A stretch of 64,000 nt of DNA. Source: Halomonas sp. GFAJ-1 (lineage in GTDB: Bacteria; Pseudomonadota; Gammaproteobacteria; Pseudomonadales; Halomonadaceae). The stretch is from the NCBI GenBank assembly GCA_002966495.1, contig CP016490.1, positions 434,001 to 498,000 on the forward strand. Direction: 5' to 3'. The position numbers and the translations under genes are program-made. The notes beneath the pieces are model-generated. The model did no database searches and was not told the origin of the DNA. It saw only the letters and a program-made list of their open reading frames with translations. Shown here one piece after another: positions 38,882 to 48,223 of this stretch; within the stretch, counting starts at the first letter, position 1; every line of letters begins with the position of its first letter.

Positions 38882-38925
38882 GAGGCTGTCTGCACCTGCT
38901 ATTAGCTTAGTCCTTGTACAACTTT

Positions 38926-38952
38926 AAAAACCACGCCTCGGCGTGGTTTTTT
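38926..38952 (+). terminator. Terminator after bamD
   Basis: CCACGCC-TC-GGCGTGG, flanked by A5 and T6, lies 45 nt past the bamD stop. Confidence 0.9.
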
Positions 38953-39129
38953 GCTTTATCGCACAAAAGCTTAATCAATAAAAACTTAATTAACAAAAAC
39001 TTATCTATACGAGAATAAAATGCTCCTATGGATTATTTACACAAAACATATACAAAGAGTTGTACAAAAACCTATAATAATTCCAACTACATGATAAAGT
39101 GCCTCAACGGCGCCTAGGGAGCAGGCTCA

Positions 39130-40824
39130 ATGTTGTCCTCAGCATCTCGTTTCAACGCCATGAAAATCAGCACCCGGCTAACTATCGCCTTTTCGGCACT
39201 GCTGGCACTGCTGGTTATTCTCACAAGCGCAGGCATTTACCAAGTTAATCAAATCGACCGTGGCCTCACGTCGATTAACGATGTGAACGGCGCTAAACAA
39301 CGCTTGGCGGTGGACTGGCGTGGCAGCGTGCATGACCGTGCCATTGTGCTGCGAGATATCGTGATAACTGCCGGTGATGGCAATCTTAATGCGCTGGGAA
39401 GTGAAATCGAGCGCTTGCGCGATGCCTACGACACGGCGTCAGCCGGCATGTCACAGGTGACCAGTGAATACACGGGAAGTGCACAAGAACAGAGCCTACT
39501 CAGCAGTATTAACGAGCAGAAAACAGCTACTCACGAGCTTGCCGACCAGGTCATCAGCGCCCGTCAAGCGGGCGAATATGACAACGCCCAACGGCTGATG
39601 CTTGAACAGGCCGGGCCCGCTTACACAGAGTGGTTAAACCGCATTAATCAGTTTATTGATTTACAAGAGCAGATTAACAACGCCACCACAGCGGAGGCGC
39701 GCGATACGGCGTCAGGCTTTCAGCTGCAGATGCTAGGGTTGACGCTATTTGCACTATTAGTGGGTGGCTTAATTGCCGTGTTTTTATCTCGTCAACTGTT
39801 ACGTGAGCTGGGCGCAGAGCCTCATGAGGTAAAAGCTTTTGCTGAAGCCATTGGCCGCGGCGAGCTGGCGACTAAAGGCCGTTTAAAGAAAGGCGACAAC
39901 CACAGCATCATGGCGTCCCAGGTGGTGATGGCAAAGCAATTGCAAGATATTGTGACCCAGGTACGCGCCTCTGCCGAAGCGGTTGCCTCCAATAGCGAGC
40001 AAATCGCTGAAGGCAACAATGATCTTGCATCACGTACCGAACAGCAGGCGAGCGCCCTAGCGGAAACGGCCTCAGCGATGGAAGAACTCAACAGCACGGT
40101 GAAGCAAAACGCCGATAACTCTGCCCAAGCCAGCCAAGAAGCGACCAGTGCTTCTAAAACCGCCACCCAGGGTGGCGAAGCCGTCCATCAAGTCGTCGCC
40201 ACGATGAATGACCTGAACAAGAGCTCGCAGGAGATCGCTGGCATTATTTCCACCATTGACTCGATTGCTTTTCAAACCAACATATTGGCGCTAAACGCCT
40301 CAGTAGAAGCAGCACGTGCCGGAGAACATGGCCGCGGCTTTGCAGTGGTGGCAGAAGAGGTGCGCAAGTTAGCTCAGCGTAGCGCCGACGCCGCTCGCGA
40401 AATTAATAAGCTTATTTCCAGCAACCTGGAGCGCGTTAATCACGGTAATGAACGCGCCGAAGAAGCCAGTAAATCCACCGAAGAGATTGTCGCTGCCATC
40501 GCCCGCGTGACCAGCATTATGCAAGAGATCAGCCACGCCAGCGCTGAACAGAGTGCAGGTGTACAAGAAGTAGGGCAAGCCGTCACAGAGATGGACCAGG
40601 TTACCCAGCAAAACGCCGCCCTGGTAGAAGAGAGCGCAACGGCTGCCAACAACCTGCGTCAAAATGCCCACCAACTACTCCATGCGATGGGGGTTTTCAA
40701 ACTACCTGCGAGCGCGGCCCAGCCAGCCGCACCTCTTCGCCCTAATCATGCCCTTCAGAATAAGGCTGCCCACGTACTCCCCTCAAACAAACAGGCGGCT
40801 GAGCCTGAATGGGAAAGTTTCTAA
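39130..40824 (+). CDS. Methyl-accepting chemotaxis protein
   Basis: A 564-residue transmembrane chemoreceptor. Layout: cytoplasmic N-tail, TM1 (about 17-37), periplasmic four-helix sensor domain of the TarH/4HB_MCP type (about 38-196), TM2 (about 199-218), short HAMP-like linker, then a long signalling coiled coil. The hairpin tip EVRKLAQRSADAAREIN is intact for CheA/CheW binding, with methylation helices on both sides. The C-terminus EWESF is a CheR/CheB-binding pentapeptide like E. coli NWETF, meaning a high-abundance receptor class. A TATAAT -10 lies at 39073 but I saw no matching -35 or convincing sigma28 site. Ligand unknown. Confidence 0.95.
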   Translation: MLSSASRFNAMKISTRLTIAFSALLALLVILTSAGIYQVNQIDRGLTSINDVNGAKQRLAVDWRGSVHDRAIVLRDIVITAGDGNLNALGSEIERLRDAYDTASAGMSQVTSEYTGSAQEQSLLSSINEQKTATHELADQVISARQAGEYDNAQRLMLEQAGPAYTEWLNRINQFIDLQEQINNATTAEARDTASGFQLQMLGLTLFALLVGGLIAVFLSRQLLRELGAEPHEVKAFAEAIGRGELATKGRLKKGDNHSIMASQVVMAKQLQDIVTQVRASAEAVASNSEQIAEGNNDLASRTEQQASALAETASAMEELNSTVKQNADNSAQASQEATSASKTATQGGEAVHQVVATMNDLNKSSQEIAGIISTIDSIAFQTNILALNASVEAARAGEHGRGFAVVAEEVRKLAQRSADAAREINKLISSNLERVNHGNERAEEASKSTEEIVAAIARVTSIMQEISHASAEQSAGVQEVGQAVTEMDQVTQQNAALVEESATAANNLRQNAHQLLHAMGVFKLPASAAQPAAPLRPNHALQNKAAHVLPSNKQAAEPEWESF

Positions 40825-40872
40825 TAATAATTAACCAATATAACACTAACCCAGCCGCTAGCTATTGAGTGC

Positions 40873-40905
40873 AAGCGTGGCATCCTTATGCAAGATGCCA
40901 CGCTT
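40873..40905. repeat. 12-bp inverted repeat before the GGDEF/EAL gene
   Basis: AAGCGTGGCATC and GATGCCACGCTT flank a 9-nt loop, 48 nt after the chemoreceptor stop and about 13 nt before the GAGG ribosome site of the next gene. No T-run follows, so it may be an RNA hairpin controlling expression rather than a terminator. Confidence 0.6.
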
Positions 40906-40927
40906 AAGCCTGATTCACGAGGTTATG

Positions 40928-43084
40928 ATGAAGCCCTCTAAAAGCCTTCTGATGGTATTTTTACTGCCTATTTTAATGATTGTATTGCCTGCCGTTTTGC
41001 TACTAATCATTGCACTACAAGTATCTCAAGAAGAGTCGCTGCAAAATCACCAGCTACAAGCTAACGATTTAGATACGTTGGTACAGATGGCTACCTTTGA
41101 TCGTCAACTGGGCGATCTTCACCAGCGGATGACGGACGTACTCAGCCGCGTTGAGGATGTCAATTTAAGTGCCATGCAGCGTTACGCCGAATATGGCGTT
41201 ATTAACCAAGAACTTACTCAAATAAGGAACAACATTGACCGGCTGGCGACATCCCCCCTTATTTTCGACCTCAGTCAAGAAAGCGCTGATGCTCTGCAAC
41301 GCGTGTTTCATCAATACCGAAGTTTTATCAGTATGGCCAACGAAGCAGCGACCCTTAATCAGGGTGAGCCTAGCTTTTACCTCCAAGAGGCACAGCGCCA
41401 CTTCACTACGTTTAATCTATTTTCACAGCAGATATTTGAGGAACTCACGTTACGCGCCAGTGCTCGGCATCGTGAGTCTTACAGTGCGCTGACTAACACG
41501 CGTGCCTCCATTCTCTGGATTGGTCTGGGCCTTTTTGCACTGCTGATTAGCGCAGCCTTATTCGCAGCATGGCGGATTAACCGACGCTTAATAACCGTCG
41601 GCGATGCCATCTTAGCGCTTTCTGATAACCACCAACCGCTGCCCGATTTGCAGCGCGTAGAACGATTAAGCCGGAAGCATATTGGGCCACTTCAGCGTAT
41701 CGCGGTGGCGCTCCTCTCATTACGCGATACAGAGCAGAAGCGTCGTCACGCTGAGCGCCAGGTGCATCAGTTGGCCTATTACGACTCGCTCACCGGCCTG
41801 CCCAACTGGCGTTTAATGAAAGAGCACCTTCAACACTCACTGGAAACCAACAGCCAAACCAACACCTATGGTGCGCTCGCATACGTGGATGTAGATGAAT
41901 TCAAGCGCATAAACGATAGCACTGGTCACCAAGCAGGCGATGAGCTTCTCAATCAAATGGCTGAACGGCTCCAAAACCTTGGGCAACAGTCTGCCACCAT
42001 TGGGCGCTTAAATGGGGATGAATTTGCCATCATCATCGACGGATTAGATAGCGACAAGTTGAAAGCCGCCGAAAAAGCAGAGCTGTTCGCTAGCCAGGTA
42101 GCGCACACACTTACCCAGCCTTACTGCCTAGATGGTCATTACCAGTTCTTAAACGTTAGCCAAGGGCTTGTACTGTTTAAGGGTATTGACGATAGCGTAG
42201 ATAGCCTATTTCAGTATGCGAATTCAGCGGTTCATTTTGCTAAGCGCGCGGGTCAGAACAGTATCCGGTTTTATGACCCTGCGGTTCAGGCTCAGCTTGA
42301 AAGTCGCACTGAGCTTGAGCGAGACCTGCGCTTGGCTATCGAGAACAAAGAGTTTGTGCTGGTTTATCAGATTCAGGTGGATAGCCAGGGTAGCGCCATT
42401 GGTGCTGAAGCCTTGATTCGCTGGCAGCACGCCACCCGCGGCTTTGTTTCTCCGGGCGCGTTTATTCCCCTGGCGGAAGAGACAGGACTCATTGTACCCA
42501 TTGGCAATTGGGTACTTCACGCTGCCTGCGAGCAGTTGGTCGCCTGGCAAGCCGATGAGCACACCAAAGATTTAGTGTTAGCAGTTAATGTGAGCGCCAA
42601 GCAGTTCCAGCAGCCTACCTTTGTAGACGATGTAGCTCACGCCCTTGAGGTAAGCGGCGCGTCACCGCACAAGCTTAAACTGGAACTCACTGAAAGCACG
42701 GTGATCGGCAAAATCGACGATATCATTGCCCGCATGTACCAGCTGAAAGCGCTTGGCATCAGTTTCGCGATGGACGACTTTGGCACTGGTTACTCGTCGC
42801 TTCAGTATTTAAAACGGCTACCCTTGGACCAGATCAAAATTGACCAATCGTTTGTCCGCGACCTACATCATGACGCAGACGATATGGCGATTGTAGAAAC
42901 CATTATCGCCATGGGCCGCTCGCTGGGGCTTAATGTGATTGCTGAAGGGGTAGAAACCATGGAGCACTGGAAGTGCTTAAACGACCACCAGTGCCACGCC
43001 TACCAAGGCTATTACTTTTGTAAGCCGGTGGCGGCAGCGGAGATGGCTAACTACTGCCTAGCACCTCCGCCCACGCTCACTTAA
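40928..43084 (+). CDS. Membrane GGDEF/EAL cyclic-di-GMP protein
   Basis: A 718-residue protein: TM1 (about 7-29), an extracytoplasmic helical sensor region (about 30-195), TM2 (about 197-217), HAMP-like linker, GGDEF domain (about 275-445) and EAL domain (about 455-715). The cyclase motif is NGDEF (IGRLNGDEFAI), likely weak or inactive. The EAL domain looks complete: GAEALIRWQH, NVSAKQF, LELTES, DDFGTGYSSL and EGVE are present, so it is probably a phosphodiesterase with an allosteric GGDEF. Start ATG 40928 has GAGG 5 nt upstream; 40925 is an adjacent alternative. It follows the chemoreceptor gene and may signal with motility. Confidence 0.92.
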   Translation: MKPSKSLLMVFLLPILMIVLPAVLLLIIALQVSQEESLQNHQLQANDLDTLVQMATFDRQLGDLHQRMTDVLSRVEDVNLSAMQRYAEYGVINQELTQIRNNIDRLATSPLIFDLSQESADALQRVFHQYRSFISMANEAATLNQGEPSFYLQEAQRHFTTFNLFSQQIFEELTLRASARHRESYSALTNTRASILWIGLGLFALLISAALFAAWRINRRLITVGDAILALSDNHQPLPDLQRVERLSRKHIGPLQRIAVALLSLRDTEQKRRHAERQVHQLAYYDSLTGLPNWRLMKEHLQHSLETNSQTNTYGALAYVDVDEFKRINDSTGHQAGDELLNQMAERLQNLGQQSATIGRLNGDEFAIIIDGLDSDKLKAAEKAELFASQVAHTLTQPYCLDGHYQFLNVSQGLVLFKGIDDSVDSLFQYANSAVHFAKRAGQNSIRFYDPAVQAQLESRTELERDLRLAIENKEFVLVYQIQVDSQGSAIGAEALIRWQHATRGFVSPGAFIPLAEETGLIVPIGNWVLHAACEQLVAWQADEHTKDLVLAVNVSAKQFQQPTFVDDVAHALEVSGASPHKLKLELTESTVIGKIDDIIARMYQLKALGISFAMDDFGTGYSSLQYLKRLPLDQIKIDQSFVRDLHHDADDMAIVETIIAMGRSLGLNVIAEGVETMEHWKCLNDHQCHAYQGYYFCKPVAAAEMANYCLAPPPTLT

Positions 43085-43107
43085 CCCGTCAATGTCGATA
43101 CAGACAT

Positions 43108-44742
43108 CTACTCGCCCGGCTGCCAGCCGTTAACAATGGGGTAGCGCCGGTCACGCCCAAAGCCCCTTGGTGTCACCCGCACCCCTACTGGCGCTTGCCG
43201 GCGCTTGTACTCACAGCGGTCGACAAGTTTGACCACTTTATACACATCTTCATGGTCAAAACCTGCCGCAATAATCGCCTCAGCGCTCATATCGCCTTCG
43301 ATGTAGCGTACTAAAATGGCGTCCAGCACATCGTAATCAGGCAGCGAATCACTATCTTGCTGATCCGGCGCTAGCTCGGCACTGGGTGGGCGTTCAATCA
43401 CCCGCTCAGGGATGGCCGGCGACTGCGTATTACGCCAGCGCGACAAGCGATACACCCAGGTTTTATACACATCTTTAATGGCGTTATAGCCGCCGACCAT
43501 GTCGCCGTAAAGCGTCGCATAGCCCACCGCCATTTCACTTTTATTGCCCGTCGTTAATACCATCAGGCCTTTCTTGTTGGAGATGGCCATCAACAGCACA
43601 CCACGGCAGCGAGACTGCAGGTTCTCTTCGGTGGTATCCCGTTCGGTGCCCGCAAAGCTTTCCGCCAGCGTCCCCATAAACGCCTCAACCATGGGTTCAA
43701 TGGGCATGACATCGTAATGCACGCCGAGCATCTGGGCTTGCTCTGCGGCATCTTGCTTAGAGATATCCGCCGTGTAATGGTAGGGCATCATGACCGCCTG
43801 CACCCGCTGCGGGCCTAGCGCATCGACAGCAATCGCCAGGGAAAGCGCCGAATCAATGCCACCGGAAAGCCCGAGCACCACGCCTTCAAAGCCGCTTTTA
43901 TTAACGTAGTCTCGCAGGCCAGTGACAAGCGCGCAGTAGAGGCTCTCTTCCGGCGCCACATCGGGCTCAATCTCTCCCGCCTGGGGCTCCCAGGTCGTGG
44001 CGCTGGTTTGCAACAGCTGAACCGGCATCAACCCCACCTGCCAATAAGGGGCAAGTACCTTCAGCTGGCCTTGGGCATCCACACAGCTAGAGCCGCCGTC
44101 GAATACCAGCTCATCCTGACCACCGATGGTATTCACATAAATAATCGGCAGCTGTACATCTTGGGCGTGCTCGGCTAACAGGCGCAGCCGTTCGGCGGGC
44201 TTGTCTTGGTGGTAAGGCGAGGCGTTTAAGCTGATGAGCACCTCAGCGCCTGCGTCTCGGGCGGCTTGGACTGGCGTGCCTTTCCATAGGTCTTCACAAA
44301 TCAACAACCCAAGCTTAGCGCCTTTATGCTCGTATACCAGGGGCTGGGTGCCCGATGTGAAGTAGCGCTGCTCGTCAAATACTTGATAGTTGGGCAGTGC
44401 CTGCTTGGCGTACTCGGCTTCCCACTGGCCGTTATACAGCACGCCTGCCAAGTTGTAGCATTTGCCTTCCCGCACGCCTGGGTAGCCGATAATCACTAGC
44501 ACATCCCGAGCGATTTTTTCCGCCATTTTGGCCCGCGCTTCACGCAGGCGAGCTTCCATGGAGGGTCGCAGTAACAGATCTTCCGGTGGGTAGCCGGATA
44601 AAAACAGCTCTGGAAAAACGACTATATCCGCCCCATGCTCGATCCTCGCTTCACGCACGGCTTCAATTGCGCGGGCAGCATTGCCGGGAATATCTCCCAC
44701 TAAAGGGTCGAGTTGGGCCATAACCAGCGTTAAGTCTTGCAT
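43108..44742 (-). CDS. nadE: Glutamine-dependent NAD+ synthetase
   Basis: This enzyme converts deamido-NAD to NAD using glutamine nitrogen. The N-terminal glutaminase (nitrilase-type) domain has the Glu-Lys-Cys triad: FPELFLSGYPP, KQALPNYQVFDEQRYF and LGLLICEDLW. The C-terminal NAD synthetase has the P-loop LGLSGGIDSALSLAIA and the ligation region TTGNKSEMAVGYATLYGDM. I start at ATG 44742 (MQDLTLVMAQLDP; 544 residues); an in-frame extension to 44832 is unlikely. The ribosome site is weak. It converges with the GGDEF/EAL gene, whose stop is 23 nt away. Confidence 0.96.
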   Translation of the reverse strand: MQDLTLVMAQLDPLVGDIPGNAARAIEAVREARIEHGADIVVFPELFLSGYPPEDLLLRPSMEARLREARAKMAEKIARDVLVIIGYPGVREGKCYNLAGVLYNGQWEAEYAKQALPNYQVFDEQRYFTSGTQPLVYEHKGAKLGLLICEDLWKGTPVQAARDAGAEVLISLNASPYHQDKPAERLRLLAEHAQDVQLPIIYVNTIGGQDELVFDGGSSCVDAQGQLKVLAPYWQVGLMPVQLLQTSATTWEPQAGEIEPDVAPEESLYCALVTGLRDYVNKSGFEGVVLGLSGGIDSALSLAIAVDALGPQRVQAVMMPYHYTADISKQDAAEQAQMLGVHYDVMPIEPMVEAFMGTLAESFAGTERDTTEENLQSRCRGVLLMAISNKKGLMVLTTGNKSEMAVGYATLYGDMVGGYNAIKDVYKTWVYRLSRWRNTQSPAIPERVIERPPSAELAPDQQDSDSLPDYDVLDAILVRYIEGDMSAEAIIAAGFDHEDVYKVVKLVDRCEYKRRQAPVGVRVTPRGFGRDRRYPIVNGWQPGE

Positions 44743-44888
44743 GGGCGTTAAAATCTCTTGAGAATCTTTAGGACTGAGTGGCACCTTACTAGGTGCATTG
44801 TCCCGCAAGGCTCGCCAACTGGCAAAGGCCATGCGGTGCGCATATGTCGCTTGCCCTTGTCACATCCCACCATGGGAGCAGAAAAAGG

Positions 44889-45155
44889 ATGAACCTTTTG
44901 ATTATTCGGCTGATTATTTTTGCCGTTATTTTTTATGCCGGTTTGAAGCTGTATGGCCTCTACCGCGAACGTCGGCTCTCTCACGAACAAAGCACCCTAA
45001 AACGCCACGAAGGCGGCCAAATGGTGCGCTGCCGCTGGTGCGAGGTGCACGTACCCGAAGATGAAGCGCTACGCGACAACGAACAGTGGTTTTGCTCCAG
45101 CGCCCATCGCGACCGTTTCCTGCAAGAGCAGCAGGACAAAGAGAACCGCGACTAG
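44889..45155 (+). CDS. PP0621-family small zinc-ribbon membrane protein
   Basis: An 88-residue protein with one N-terminal membrane helix (IIRLIIFAVIFYAGLKLYGLY) and a cytoplasmic domain with CRWC at about 42-45, then WFCSSAHRDRF, i.e. C-x2-C...C-x3-H, a small zinc-binding arrangement. This fits the PP0621 family, widespread in gammaproteobacteria and often near pilus or lipoprotein genes, of unknown role. I start at ATG 44889 since the hydrophobic helix begins there. A GGAG-like sequence lies about 10 nt upstream. It is divergent from nadE. Confidence 0.8.
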   Translation: MNLLIIRLIIFAVIFYAGLKLYGLYRERRLSHEQSTLKRHEGGQMVRCRWCEVHVPEDEALRDNEQWFCSSAHRDRFLQEQQDKENRD

Positions 45156-45181
45156 CACGGCCAAAAAGTAGCGTTGACGGT

Positions 45182-46282
45182 TTATGCCGTTAACCGCTTA
45201 GCGGTCGGCTGAAAGGGCGTCGGGTCGATCAATGCTTCACGCCCCAGCAACTGGTCGACCAGCACATGGGTAGACGCTGGAGCAAGCACCAAACCATTAC
45301 GGTAGTGCCCCGCATTCACGTAAACATTGGGCCAACCGGGCAGCGCGCCAATAAAGGGCAACCCCTCAGGCGAGCCTGGCCGCAGGCCTGCCCAGTGGTG
45401 GGCAACAGGCAGCTTGGCAAGCGCAGGCACAATGCCTTCGGCACTTTTCTTGAGCGAGGCCAGCGCTTCAGCGTCGGTGGTTTTATCAAACCCTGCCTCT
45501 TCCAGGGTCGACCCTACCAAGATCAAGCCATCGCTGCGCGGAATGACATACCGGCCATCCTTTAAAATAACCCGCTGCACTAACCCCGGCGGCGCCTGAT
45601 ACGCAATCATTTGTCCCTTCACCGGGCGCACCGGTAGCTGAACACCTAGCTCAGCTAATAATTGGGCCGTCCAAGCACCGCCGCACACCACCAACCGCTC
45701 GGCTCGCCTATCGCCCTGGCTAGTAGCCACGCCGGCGACCCTGCCTTCGTGCTTAATGAACCCGCTTACCGCACACTGCTCAACGAGCGTTACGCCGGGC
45801 ATTGCGGCTAAACGCGCCCGCAGCGCCTGCCCCAAGCGCGGGTTACGCACGCTACCCAGGGTTGGCATCCAAAGTGCGTTACCCTCAGGTGCAGCTGCCT
45901 GGGGCTCTTTTTGGTGGACAAAAGCAGCGTCGACACGCTCAAGGGGCTTACCCAGCTGGCGCGCCCAGCCCAAAGCAGCGTCATCGTCGTCGACGTTCAG
46001 GTACAGCAGCCCTTTTTGGCGATACTCGGGGTCAATGCCCGTCTCTTCTAGTAAACGCAGCGCTAGTGTTGGATAGACCCCTTCCGACCACCGCGACAGC
46101 TGGGAAACCGGCGGCGCATAACGCCACGGGTACAGCGGTGAGACGATGCCCCCTCCTGCCCAAGACGCCTCTTTTCCACACGTGCCACGCTCTACCAGCG
46201 TGACGCTCTGACCCGCATCCGCTAGCTGCAGCGATGTCATCATACCGATGACCCCACCGCCGATAATTAAGAAATCGCTCAC
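45182..46282 (-). CDS. thiO: FAD-dependent glycine oxidase ThiO
   Basis: A 366-residue flavin oxidase of the DAO/glycine oxidase class that makes iminoglycine for thiazole synthesis in thiamine production. The dinucleotide motif is FLIIGGGVIGMMTSLQLA (residues 3-20), and the C-terminal GLRPGSPEGLPFIGALP...NAGHYRNGLVLAP matches ThiO. I choose GTG 46282 (VSDFLIIGGG) because the reading frame upstream is not family-like; GGAC lies upstream. The gene ends 26 nt from the PP0621-type gene and overlaps nothing on the plus strand except the upstream untranslated part of the pseudopilin gene. A thiamine riboswitch was not seen. Confidence 0.92.
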   Translation of the reverse strand: MSDFLIIGGGVIGMMTSLQLADAGQSVTLVERGTCGKEASWAGGGIVSPLYPWRYAPPVSQLSRWSEGVYPTLALRLLEETGIDPEYRQKGLLYLNVDDDDAALGWARQLGKPLERVDAAFVHQKEPQAAAPEGNALWMPTLGSVRNPRLGQALRARLAAMPGVTLVEQCAVSGFIKHEGRVAGVATSQGDRRAERLVVCGGAWTAQLLAELGVQLPVRPVKGQMIAYQAPPGLVQRVILKDGRYVIPRSDGLILVGSTLEEAGFDKTTDAEALASLKKSAEGIVPALAKLPVAHHWAGLRPGSPEGLPFIGALPGWPNVYVNAGHYRNGLVLAPASTHVLVDQLLGREALIDPTPFQPTAKRLTA

Positions 46283-46409
46283 AAATCTTGTCCGTTTTGG
46301 CTTACATAAAAAACCATTAACGCCCTCTAGGATGAAAAGCAAAAGCCACTTGCGCTCCCCCACGCCACTACATCGACAGCCCACTAAAAGCCAATGGCCA
46401 GGAGGTAAT

Positions 46410-46931
46410 ATGCTTTTCCAACATGGCTTTGCTAATAACAGCAACAAGGGATTCACGTTGATCGAACTCACCATTGCGCTGCTGCTAATAGCGGCGTTAG
46501 CAGCGTGGGGAATACCTAACTTTCAAGCGTTTGGCCGCAACACGGCCCTCATCAGCGATATTAACAGAATGCAAACCGCTTTTTCGCTAGCACGAAACAC
46601 AGCAATTACCCACCGCACCAGCGTCACGGTTTGCCCTGCCGACCCCAGCAGAAGTGCTTGTACCCACAATTGGAGTGAGGCCATTATGGTGCTGACAAAC
46701 GATCTCTCTCGCCCTATCCGGCATGACGATATCGTACGGATTTTTCCTGCACAGGACAGCACAACGATTAAATACAGCCGAGGCTGGCGGCGCGTTAGCT
46801 ATAATTCACTGGGGCAAACAAGCGGGTATAACGGGAGTTTTACGCTATGCACGCAGAGCAATGCAGGCCGAAAACTTGTGCTTAGCCAGTTTGGTCGGTT
46901 ACGGGTAGATGATACGCCCATCCACTGCTAA
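46410..46931 (+). CDS. FimT/GspH-type minor pseudopilin
   Basis: A 173-residue prepilin-like protein. The leader MLFQHGFANNSNKG precedes F|TLIELTIALLLIAALAAWG, the prepilin peptidase site and helix. The GspH/FimT body (SLARNTAITHRTSVTVCPAD) and Cys pairs follow, fitting type IV pilus FimT or GspH pseudopilins. GGAGGTAAT is just before ATG 46410, which decides the start over a longer frame to 46248. It probably joins the pilE/pilV-type proteins at the left edge of the window as a minor pilus component. FimT homologues bind DNA during natural transformation; that function is only a possibility here. Confidence 0.9.
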   Translation: MLFQHGFANNSNKGFTLIELTIALLLIAALAAWGIPNFQAFGRNTALISDINRMQTAFSLARNTAITHRTSVTVCPADPSRSACTHNWSEAIMVLTNDLSRPIRHDDIVRIFPAQDSTTIKYSRGWRRVSYNSLGQTSGYNGSFTLCTQSNAGRKLVLSQFGRLRVDDTPIHC

Positions 46932-46997
46932 CTTTTTTCTGCCAACATGGATGAGCATTTCATAACTAAATACGGTGACTAAACTAACACTGCTAAA

Positions 46998-47948
46998 TTA
47001 CGCGATACCGTCTAAATAGCGTTCAGCATCCAGTGCTGCCATACAGCCGCTGCCTGCCGAGGTAATGGCTTGGCGATAGATATGATCCATCACATCACCA
47101 CAGGCAAACACGCCCGGCACGCTGGTGGCAGTTGCGTTGCCTTCCAGGCCAGAGTTCACCTTGATATAGCCGCCGTTCATTTCAAGCTGGCCTTCAAAAA
47201 TGCCTGTGTTAGGGCTATGGCCAATGGCGATAAACAGCCCAGGCGCGTGAATCTCTTTGGTAGCGCCATCTTTGGTCGATTTTACCCGCACACCGGTAAC
47301 ACCGCTGTTATCGCCCAGCACCTCTTCCACTTCATAGAACCATTCGAGGGCAATTTTGCCCGCCTCCGCTTTCTCGAACAGCTTGTCCTGAAGGATTTTT
47401 TCTGCCCGCAGCGTGTCGCGGCGGTGTACCAAGGTGACCTTTGAAGCGATGTTGGAAAGGTACAGCGCTTCCTCAACGGCGGTATTGCCCCCACCCACCA
47501 CAATCACTTCCTGGTTACGGTAGAAGAAACCATCGCAGGTGGCGCAAGCCGACACTCCTTGGCCCATAAACTGCTGCTCAGTGGGCAAGCCGAGGTAACG
47601 CGCGCTGGCACCGGTGGCAATAATCAGCGCATCGCAGGTGTAAATACCGCTATCCCCTTTCAAGGTGTACGGTTTTTCACCTAAGCTGACCTCGTTGATG
47701 TGATCAAACAGCACTTCGGTGTTAAAGCGCTCGGCGTGCTGCTTCATACGCTCCATCAACTCTGGCCCTTGCACCCCCTGGGCATCGCCAGGCCAGTTAT
47801 CCACATCGGTTGTGGTGGTCAATTGGCCACCCGCCTGCAAACCGGTAATCAGCAGCGGCTTTAAATTAGCGCGTGCGGCATACACCGCCGCGGTATAACC
47901 GGCAGGGCCGGAACCCAAAATAATCAAACGTTCATGACGCGTTTCCAT
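46998..47948 (-). CDS. trxB: Thioredoxin reductase
   Basis: A 316-residue homodimeric flavoenzyme that reduces thioredoxin with NADPH. The FAD motif ILGSGPAGYTAA is N-terminal, the redox centre is CATC (Cys135 and Cys138, E. coli 136/139), followed by the NADPH motif VVGGGNTAVEEALYL. ATG 47948 is chosen with AAGGTGGTG upstream; the longer frame to 48032 is unlikely. It lies 66 nt from the pseudopilin stop (convergent) and 275 nt from divergent acnA. Confidence 0.97.
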   Translation of the reverse strand: METRHERLIILGSGPAGYTAAVYAARANLKPLLITGLQAGGQLTTTTDVDNWPGDAQGVQGPELMERMKQHAERFNTEVLFDHINEVSLGEKPYTLKGDSGIYTCDALIIATGASARYLGLPTEQQFMGQGVSACATCDGFFYRNQEVIVVGGGNTAVEEALYLSNIASKVTLVHRRDTLRAEKILQDKLFEKAEAGKIALEWFYEVEEVLGDNSGVTGVRVKSTKDGATKEIHAPGLFIAIGHSPNTGIFEGQLEMNGGYIKVNSGLEGNATATSVPGVFACGDVMDHIYRQAITSAGSGCMAALDAERYLDGIA

Positions 47949-48223
47949 GACACCACCTTTGGTCACAATTGGGCAGAGTTCGTTGCCAGAATTTGTTGAA
48001 AGAGAGTCTGCCTGAAATGGCGTCAAGTACAAGCAATTACAAGGGTTAACCTAGGCCATTAGGCAAAGATGGCTTGAAAGGCATGGATGAAACACCATGT
48101 ACTGAGGGTAGAAGACGACACTAATGACAACACTATTATTAGGGTGGGCCATACTGGAGACAGCAGTGACCATCGCGCGTAGCGTGTTACGTCGCTAACG
48201 CCAAGCAATCAGAGGAGAAGGCC

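Noticed and set aside
39093..39120. TAAAGTGCCTCAACGGCG as a sigma28 promoter for the chemoreceptor
   Set aside because: The -35-like part fits, but no GCCGATAA-like box stands at 11 nt.
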